Positions 58,383-64,000 of a stretch of DNA of 64,000 nt are shown here, in pieces. Position 1 is the first letter of the stretch, and each line of letters begins with the position of its first letter. This DNA comes from Bacilli bacterium (GTDB lineage: Bacteria > Bacillota_I > Bacilli_A > RF39 > UBA660), in assembly GCA_017460175.1 (NCBI GenBank), contig JAFUBO010000003.1, forward strand, positions 222,651 through 286,650. Direction: 5' to 3'. A model generated the notes under the pieces. That model searched no databases and was not told the DNA's origin. It worked only from the letters and a program-made list of their open reading frames with translations. Made by a program: the position numbers and the translations under genes.

Positions 58383-60692
58383 ATGTCAGTGGAAGATGAA
58401 GATTATGAGGTAAATAAATCCGAGCAAAAAAAAGCTGATCGTACGAGAGCGGATGCTAATAATGTTCAAAATGTAAAAAATGCTGCTGATATTGCTGTTG
58501 CTAGTGGACATCCTATTGCTGCTGCTGCAGGTGGAACTGTTAAAGCTGTTGACGCTGCAACTGGTGGTAAGGGTAGTGAAATAGTTGGAAAGGCTTTAAC
58601 AAGAGCTAATGAATTTACTCCGGGTGGTAGAATTCTCCAATCAGGTTTAAATAAAGCTAATGAAAGTGGGATTGGAGATGTTGCTGGTAAGGCTGCTTCA
58701 ATAAAAAATAAAGCTAATGCTAGTAAAGGTGGAGATACACCTAATCAAGTAAAAAAAGAAGATGCAGAAGGAGGAGAAAAGAAAGATTCTCTTCCTTCTT
58801 CTGATGATAAAAATAAAAATCAACAGTCAGATATAAGAGGTACTGTACCTAAACAAGAAGATGATAAAGGAAAAGATGATTCTGATGTAGATAATCAAGA
58901 TTCAGATTCATCTACAGTAAATACTAAGAGTTCTGTTAAAATGATAGCTGGTGTACCGGTTGCTGGAGGATTAATAATGATAGGTGTTATGCTACTTCCT
59001 ATGTTATTACTTTTTCTTCTTATAGCTAGTACTGGTGGAATTTTATCTAATTATGATGATGCTTTTGGTATTAGTGCAGCTCAAGGTGAAGATATTGGCG
59101 GAATGGTATATAATGCATCAAGCCAAGTTCAAATAGATTTTTTTAATAGAATATTAGAGGTTAAAGAAGATTATCAAAACGATGGTAAAAACGTTGATCC
59201 TTTGAAAATAGTTGCTGTTTATACAGTTATGAGAAATAAAGGAGCAGCATTAACTTATGATACTATGACTACTGAGGTTATTGAGGATATAGCTGATTGT
59301 ATGTTTTCAGGTACGGCTTATAGTGAGGATACATTTAAGAATAATTTAATTAATGATTTTATTCCTACTTATTTACCAAATACTTCAGAAAAAGATCGTC
59401 AAAATATAGTTAAAGAGATATTTGAATATATAGATAATTATTATGATTTAGTTGGAAAAGAAGTTCCTTCAGGTTGTTCTTCTACTGGTACTTGTAATTA
59501 TAATATAGAAGGATTTTATATTGATGGTAGTGGTAATGTTAAAAATAGTTTACAAGTAAGTAATTTGTATGTTCGTTTAATGCAATGTGGAACAAGTGGT
59601 AGTTATAATTATGGAGGTCAATGGGGACTACCATTACCAGGTGAAGAATTAGTTCCTTTTGAAAAATATATATTGGGTGTTGCTTATGCAGAAATTGGTA
59701 GTGGGGCACCTACAGAGGCAATTAAAGCACAAATGATTGCGGCACGTAGTTATATATTAGCTCGTCCTACGGCAGCAGGAGGTTCAAGTAGTTGGAGATC
59801 ATTAAAAGAGGAAAATGGTAAATGGGTATTACAAGCAGCTGCATGTACAGCTGATCAGGTTTATTGTGATCCAGATCAGGGTTGTTCATCAAATAATGGG
59901 CAAGCTTCACAAGTACATAGTGGATTAGGTCATGGTACTGGTATGCAAAGAAATCCATTACCAGAAGATTCTCCATTACGCCAGTATGCCGCGGAAACAC
60001 AAGGGGAAGTTTTAGTTAATAGTAATGGGTATGTTATATATACTCCTTATACTTCAACTGAACAAAATCAATTTATGGCTCTTGCGAGAAATGGGTATAA
60101 CTATAAGCAAATAATGATGCAAATGTATAATAAATTTGGTGCATCTGATATTTATAAAGCAAGTTGTGGTAATTGTATTTCTAATAGTAATTATGCTAAT
60201 TGGAAACAATATGAAGGAGAATGGATTAATGTTCCTATTGGTACAAGTGGTAGAACAATTAAAAATATAGGTTGTTTAGCTACTTCTATGGCAATTCAAA
60301 TTGCGAGAAGTGGAGTATCTACAAATGTTAGTGGTGAATTTAATCCTGGAAGTTTTGTACAATATTTAAATGATCATGGAGGATTTAGTGGTGGAGACTT
60401 AAATTGGTCTGGACCAACTACTGCAGCTCCTGGATTTGTTTTAGAAAATGATGAATATTTAAGCGGAATGAGTAAAAATGAGAAATTAAATAGAATAAGG
60501 GTAATAGTTAGTCAACCGGGAGTGTATGCTGTTTGTGAAGTAAAAGGTAATACTGGACAACACTGGGTAGCTATAGATTCAGTTAGTGGTAATACTATTA
60601 ATATGATGGATCCAGGTAGTACTTCTACAGATATGTGGGCTACATATGAATGGTATAATACTTCAAGAATAGTTTATTATAAAGTTAGTTAG
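58383..60692 (+). CDS. SpoIID-domain plus C39-like bifunctional cell-wall hydrolase (VirB1-like role)
   Basis: About 769 residues. The N-terminus (about 190 residues) is cytoplasmic, Ala/Asp/Lys-rich and low-complexity; one membrane segment follows (about 195-220, GVPVAGGLIMIGVMLLPML). Then comes a SpoIID/LytB domain with the acidic catalytic motif LGVAYAEIGSGAP and AIKAQMIAARSYIL (Glu about 433), and a C-terminal papain-like C39 peptidase domain with Cys in NIGCLATSMAI (about 630), His in TGQHWVAID (about 726) and Asp in MMDPGS (about 742). It probably opens peptidoglycan for the secretion channel by cutting glycan and peptide bonds. The start is ATG 58383 or GTG 58389 after AGGTGG. Confidence 0.85.
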   Translation: MSVEDEDYEVNKSEQKKADRTRADANNVQNVKNAADIAVASGHPIAAAAGGTVKAVDAATGGKGSEIVGKALTRANEFTPGGRILQSGLNKANESGIGDVAGKAASIKNKANASKGGDTPNQVKKEDAEGGEKKDSLPSSDDKNKNQQSDIRGTVPKQEDDKGKDDSDVDNQDSDSSTVNTKSSVKMIAGVPVAGGLIMIGVMLLPMLLLFLLIASTGGILSNYDDAFGISAAQGEDIGGMVYNASSQVQIDFFNRILEVKEDYQNDGKNVDPLKIVAVYTVMRNKGAALTYDTMTTEVIEDIADCMFSGTAYSEDTFKNNLINDFIPTYLPNTSEKDRQNIVKEIFEYIDNYYDLVGKEVPSGCSSTGTCNYNIEGFYIDGSGNVKNSLQVSNLYVRLMQCGTSGSYNYGGQWGLPLPGEELVPFEKYILGVAYAEIGSGAPTEAIKAQMIAARSYILARPTAAGGSSSWRSLKEENGKWVLQAAACTADQVYCDPDQGCSSNNGQASQVHSGLGHGTGMQRNPLPEDSPLRQYAAETQGEVLVNSNGYVIYTPYTSTEQNQFMALARNGYNYKQIMMQMYNKFGASDIYKASCGNCISNSNYANWKQYEGEWINVPIGTSGRTIKNIGCLATSMAIQIARSGVSTNVSGEFNPGSFVQYLNDHGGFSGGDLNWSGPTTAAPGFVLENDEYLSGMSKNEKLNRIRVIVSQPGVYAVCEVKGNTGQHWVAIDSVSGNTINMMDPGSTSTDMWATYEWYNTSRIVYYKVS

Positions 60693-60700
60693 GTGATATT

Positions 60701-61468
60701 ATGAGATCAAAAAAAACATATGTATTTTTAATATTAATAATAGTAATATTCTTTATTATTATGTTTTTACTTTTTGGTTTAGACGGTTTAAGAAAAGAAA
60801 AATACTCTACTACGATTGTAGTTGGAGAAAATGCTACATGGGGATTTAAAAATAAAAAATGGACTAATATATCTACATATGAAGATCTTAATTGGGAAAA
60901 ATTTCATGTGTATACCAATAATGTAGAAATTGGTAATTATTATTTATGGCATAATGATAAGTGGTATGTTTTTAATGATAAAAAAGAAGCGGTTATATTA
61001 GATGGGGAAATGATTGCTTATAAAGCTAATCATAATATTTCTATAAAAGAGTTTAATCAACAAAGTATAGATGATTATACTTATGTATATCAAGAATTAG
61101 ATAATAAAGGTATTTCTACCACAAGTAAGTATACAGCTGATTATAAAGTATTATTTGATTTTGATAGTGACGGAGTAGAAGAAGAGTTTTATGTAATTAC
61201 TAATGCTTTTCCAACAGGTTTTAATCCAGATAAAATATTTTCTTTAGTATTTATGGTAAAAGATGATAAAATTTATCCAATATATGAAGATGTTTTAAAG
61301 AATAAATCATTTAATGGATGTAAACCATATTTTAATAGTTTTATTGATGTAGATGATGATAATAAATATGAAATTATACTTAGTTGTGCTGAATATAGTG
61401 TAAGCAAGACTAAAGTTATGTTATATACTATGGAAAATCAAGAGTTTAAAACTTTAATTTCTAATTAA
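60701..61468 (+). CDS. Membrane-anchored protein with FG-GAP-like acidic motifs
   Basis: A 255-residue protein with one N-terminal helix (about 7-26) and an outside domain. Two segments, DFDSDGVEEEFYVITN and DVDDDNKYEIILSC, resemble the Asp-rich calcium loops of FG-GAP/VCBS repeats. No catalytic motif. It lies between the wall hydrolase and VirD4 in the same direction, so a role in the secretion apparatus is likely but undefined. TTAGGTGATATT ribosome binding site. Confidence 0.65.
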   Translation: MRSKKTYVFLILIIVIFFIIMFLLFGLDGLRKEKYSTTIVVGENATWGFKNKKWTNISTYEDLNWEKFHVYTNNVEIGNYYLWHNDKWYVFNDKKEAVILDGEMIAYKANHNISIKEFNQQSIDDYTYVYQELDNKGISTTSKYTADYKVLFDFDSDGVEEEFYVITNAFPTGFNPDKIFSLVFMVKDDKIYPIYEDVLKNKSFNGCKPYFNSFIDVDDDNKYEIILSCAEYSVSKTKVMLYTMENQEFKTLISN

Positions 61469-61526
61469 TAATTGATGACTTTTTTTAAAAGTTAAGTTAT
61501 AATACTGTGTGAAGGAGTCGAGGTAT

Positions 61527-63716
61527 ATGAAATTTAAATTTCGTGCAGATCCAGAAGATTTATTAATATTTGTAATATTTGCTTTGTTTTTATTATATAT
61601 TGTTGCGATAAGTGTTGCTAATGTTCATGCTTTTGCAGCAGAAGGTCATTTGTCTGGATTAAATCCATTTCCAGCTTTTGCACCTGATCGTATTTTATCA
61701 ACTATATTATTATACCTTGTTGCTTTATTAGGTTTATTTGCAAGCGTTAGTTCAATGTTCTTTGATAGAGAAAAAGGTTTTGGATTAACAACTGATAAAA
61801 AAGATAAGGGTTATTCTAGATGGGCTAAGGATAAAGAAATAAAAGAAGAATTGGAATGTGTTCCAATTAAATCAAAGAGTTCTAATGCTGCTGGTGTACC
61901 TATAATTTTAAAAGATAATGAAATGTGGGTAGATAATGGGGATTATCATTCACTTGTAATTGGTGCTACTGGTTCAGGTAAAACGCAAGGAGTTATTTTA
62001 CCAACTGTACATAGTTTAGCTAAAGCAAAAGAGTCTATGATTATAACAGATCCTAAAGGTGAAATATATGAAAAAACTTCTAATATGCTTAGAAGTAAGG
62101 GATATCAAATACTACTTTTAAATTTCCGTGATCCACAAAACGGTAATGCATGGAATCCTATGAGTTTACCATATCAAATGTATAAAAGTGGTAATCAAGA
62201 TAAAGCTATTGAGTTACTTGATGATCTTGCTTTAAATATTTTGTATGATGAATCCAATAAGAATGCAGATCCTTTCTGGGAAAAGACATCAGCTGATTAT
62301 TTCTCAGGTGTGGCATTAGGTTTATTTGAAGATGCAAAAGAGGAAGAAATTAATATTAACAGTATTTCTTTAGCTACTACGGTAGGTGAAGAAAAATTTG
62401 GTGGATCTACTTATATTAAAGAATATTTTAATGGAAAAGATCCTAATAGTGCGGCATCTATTAATGCCTCTAGTACTATTATGGCTCCAAATGAAACAAA
62501 AGGTTCTATTTTATCTGTATTTAAACAAAAAGTTAAATTATTTGCATCTCGTGAAAATTTAAGTGAGATGTTAAGTTATAGTGATATTGATCTTGAAAGT
62601 ATTGGTAAAAAACCAACAGCAGTATTTATTGTTATTCAAGATGAAAAGAAAACATATCATTCATTAGTTACAATTTTATTAAAACAAATTTATGAAACAT
62701 TAATTAGAGTTGCACAAGAGAATGGCGGACAATTACCAATAAGAACTAATTTTTTATTAGATGAGTTTGCTAATATGCCACCATTAAAAGATGTTACTAC
62801 AATGATCACTGCAGCACGTTCAAGAAGAATTCGTTTTACAATGATAATTCAAAACTTTGCACAACTAGATGATGTTTATGGTAAAGAAGAAGCTGAAACG
62901 ATACGTGGTAACTGTGGTAATATAATTTACTTGATTACTACTGAATTAAAGGCTTTGGAAGAAATTTCTAAGATGTGTGGTGAGGTTAAATCTAAGAAAG
63001 ATGATAAGACAGCATCAACTCCACTTGTTACAGTAAGTGATCTACAAAGAATGAAACAATATGAAGTAATTATACTTCGTCTTAGAAAACAACCATTTAA
63101 GACAAAAATTACTCCATACTGGAAGTTAGATTGGGGTGTTAAATATCCTTTAGCAAAGTATCCAGTTAGAAAAAAACATGATGTACATACTTTTGATATT
63201 AAACAATTTGTTAAAGATCAAAAGAAAAAGAAATTATTAGAGATGATGAATTCTGCTGATGATGGTAATGGTGGATTTGGTAATTCTTTACCATTTGAAT
63301 TTCCATCACCAAGAGATATGAAATCAAAAGAAGTAATACCTGATTTCTTAACTAGAAAATCATCTATAGAAAAGGAAGATAATATTAAAATTCCTCCAAT
63401 TCCAAGTTATGAAGATATAAAAGAAGAACCAATTATAATGCCTAAGGTAAAACCTAGTGAATCTAAATTTTCAGAAGAAGATGATGATTTAGGGTTTGAT
63501 GTAGATGAACTTGTTAAAAAGATTGATGCTAAAATTGCAGAACTTGAGGCAGAGGAAAAACGTGAAAAAGAAGAAGAGGAAAGAAAGAAAAAGGAAAATG
63601 GTTCAATTGAACCAGTTCATTTAGAACAACAAGAACAAGTTAATAATAATTCTGCTATTAAATTGGATGATGAAATAGATGATGATGATTTCTTTGATGA
63701 TTTTTTTGATAATTAG
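61527..63716 (+). CDS. virD4: VirD4/TraG-family coupling protein
   Basis: About 729 residues. Two N-terminal membrane helices (about 10-33 and 55-75) precede the coupling ATPase: Walker A GATGSGKTQG (about 146), ITDPKGEIYEKTS, Walker B LLDEFANMPPLKD (about 410) and IIQNFAQLDDVYGKEEAE. The C-terminal tail (after about 590) is Glu/Lys/Asp-rich and ends DDDFFDDFFDN. Coupling proteins pick substrates (protein or relaxase-DNA) for a type IV channel. Start ATG 61527 follows GAAGGAGTCGAGG; an in-frame GTG at 61509 overlaps it. Confidence 0.93.
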   Translation: MKFKFRADPEDLLIFVIFALFLLYIVAISVANVHAFAAEGHLSGLNPFPAFAPDRILSTILLYLVALLGLFASVSSMFFDREKGFGLTTDKKDKGYSRWAKDKEIKEELECVPIKSKSSNAAGVPIILKDNEMWVDNGDYHSLVIGATGSGKTQGVILPTVHSLAKAKESMIITDPKGEIYEKTSNMLRSKGYQILLLNFRDPQNGNAWNPMSLPYQMYKSGNQDKAIELLDDLALNILYDESNKNADPFWEKTSADYFSGVALGLFEDAKEEEININSISLATTVGEEKFGGSTYIKEYFNGKDPNSAASINASSTIMAPNETKGSILSVFKQKVKLFASRENLSEMLSYSDIDLESIGKKPTAVFIVIQDEKKTYHSLVTILLKQIYETLIRVAQENGGQLPIRTNFLLDEFANMPPLKDVTTMITAARSRRIRFTMIIQNFAQLDDVYGKEEAETIRGNCGNIIYLITTELKALEEISKMCGEVKSKKDDKTASTPLVTVSDLQRMKQYEVIILRLRKQPFKTKITPYWKLDWGVKYPLAKYPVRKKHDVHTFDIKQFVKDQKKKKLLEMMNSADDGNGGFGNSLPFEFPSPRDMKSKEVIPDFLTRKSSIEKEDNIKIPPIPSYEDIKEEPIIMPKVKPSESKFSEEDDDLGFDVDELVKKIDAKIAELEAEEKREKEEEERKKKENGSIEPVHLEQQEQVNNNSAIKLDDEIDDDDFFDDFFDN

Positions 63717-63731
63717 AAAGGATGTTGTATT

Positions 63732-64000
63732 ATGGGTATAAATTTTAATATTGTTAAAAAACCTAAACATGATGAAAATGAAAATATTGAAGAACAAGAA
63801 GAAGAATTAGAAGAAGAAGATTTAGATGTAGATGTTAAATCTAATAATTATGATCCTAAAAGAAAAATGTTTAGATTTATGGGTATAATTGTAGGAATAA
63901 TGATACTTATTTTATTAATATTATTTATTATGTCTCTAGGTAATAATAAAAAGAGTTATTCTTATTCTCAAATAGAAAGAATTATGGAAAAAGCAGCTAA
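63732..64000 (+). CDS. N-terminal part of a membrane protein (partial, runs off the window)
   Basis: Begins at ATG 63732 after AGAAAGGATG. The first 50 residues are acidic and cytoplasmic (ENENIEEQEEELEEEDLD), then comes one hydrophobic helix (MGIIVGIMILILLILFIMSL) and the start of an outside region (KKSYSYSQIERIMEKAA). It follows virD4 closely and probably continues the secretion operon. Family cannot be told from the visible 89 residues. Confidence 0.7.
   Translation, partial: MGINFNIVKKPKHDENENIEEQEEELEEEDLDVDVKSNNYDPKRKMFRFMGIIVGIMILILLILFIMSLGNNKKSYSYSQIERIMEKAA

Noticed and set aside
1-64000. Mycoplasma-type code (UGA = Trp)
   Set aside because: UGA closes several genes with correct lengths and all conserved Trp positions use TGG.
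38780-64000. Conjugative element (ICE)
   Set aside because: VirB4 and VirD4 are present, but no relaxase, integrase, att sites or replication genes were seen in the window; kept open because the right side is cut.

Overview
The window is a very AT-rich chromosomal segment from a low-GC Gram-positive-type bacterium (Bacillota/Bacilli side, close to the uncultured RF39/Erysipelotrichales/'Mollicutes-like' gut lineages; this placement is inference). Support comes from classical AGGAGG ribosome binding sites, many TGnTATAAT extended -10 boxes, a CIRCE/HrcA operator, and the Bacillus-like gene order ireB-ruvX-yrzB-mltG-trmR-trhP1-trhP2-greA. PFOR with acetate kinase indicates anaerobic fermentation. 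UGA is used as a stop codon (for example at 637, 20217, 30336, 35251, 37555, 48591 and 56572), so this is genetic code 11, not the Mycoplasma code. No rRNA, tRNA, CRISPR array, IS element or integrase was seen.

Layout. 0-2.7 kb: the tail of a surface protein with GDGTxxNPY repeats, a phosphodiester glycosidase and a metallophosphatase. 2.7-13.5 kb: nifJ (PFOR), a small membrane protein, recG, small unknown genes, a membrane lytic transglycosylase on the minus strand, an HExxH protein and CIRCE-controlled hsp20. This part also holds two candidate small RNAs, each with a consensus promoter and an intrinsic terminator. One displays UCAGGGGGU in a hairpin loop; the other carries the exactly complementary ACCCCCUGA unpaired. 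13.5-22.6 kb: rluD, three NUDIX genes and an ASCH gene, then a 5.4-kb block (ackA, a Gfo/Idh-NUDIX fusion, a methyltransferase, a histidine phosphatase and a radical SAM enzyme with viperin-like sequence features). The block sits behind a leader-peptide/terminator attenuator. It is bounded by the 3' end of the ASCH gene on one side and a decayed duplicate of that 3' end on the other. 22.7-30 kb: an AMP-forming ligase, a hybrid histidine kinase, TspO and a rhomboid protease. 30-38.2 kb: the ireB-to-greA housekeeping cluster, including the tRNA wobble-uridine ho5U/mo5U genes.

38.7-64 kb (running off the right edge): one long, almost wholly co-directional locus that mixes two secretion machines. 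The Tad/Flp-type set is CpaB, TadA, TadB, TadC, a 49-aa Flp-like pilin, TadE-like pseudopilins and a degenerate TadZ. The type IV secretion set is two VirB2-like subunits, VirB6-like, VirB3/PrgI-like, a VirB4 split into two genes, VirD4 and a SpoIID-C39 cell-wall hydrolase. Added to these are a class B-like sortase and a 993-aa cysteine-rich secreted protein. No relaxase or integrase is visible. I infer a chromosomal cell-surface secretion/pilus apparatus rather than an ordinary conjugative element. A third VirB2-like module, fused to an NlpC/P60 hydrolase, lies in the ireB-greA cluster. This hybrid apparatus and the attenuated small-molecule block are the two strongest candidates for undescribed biology.
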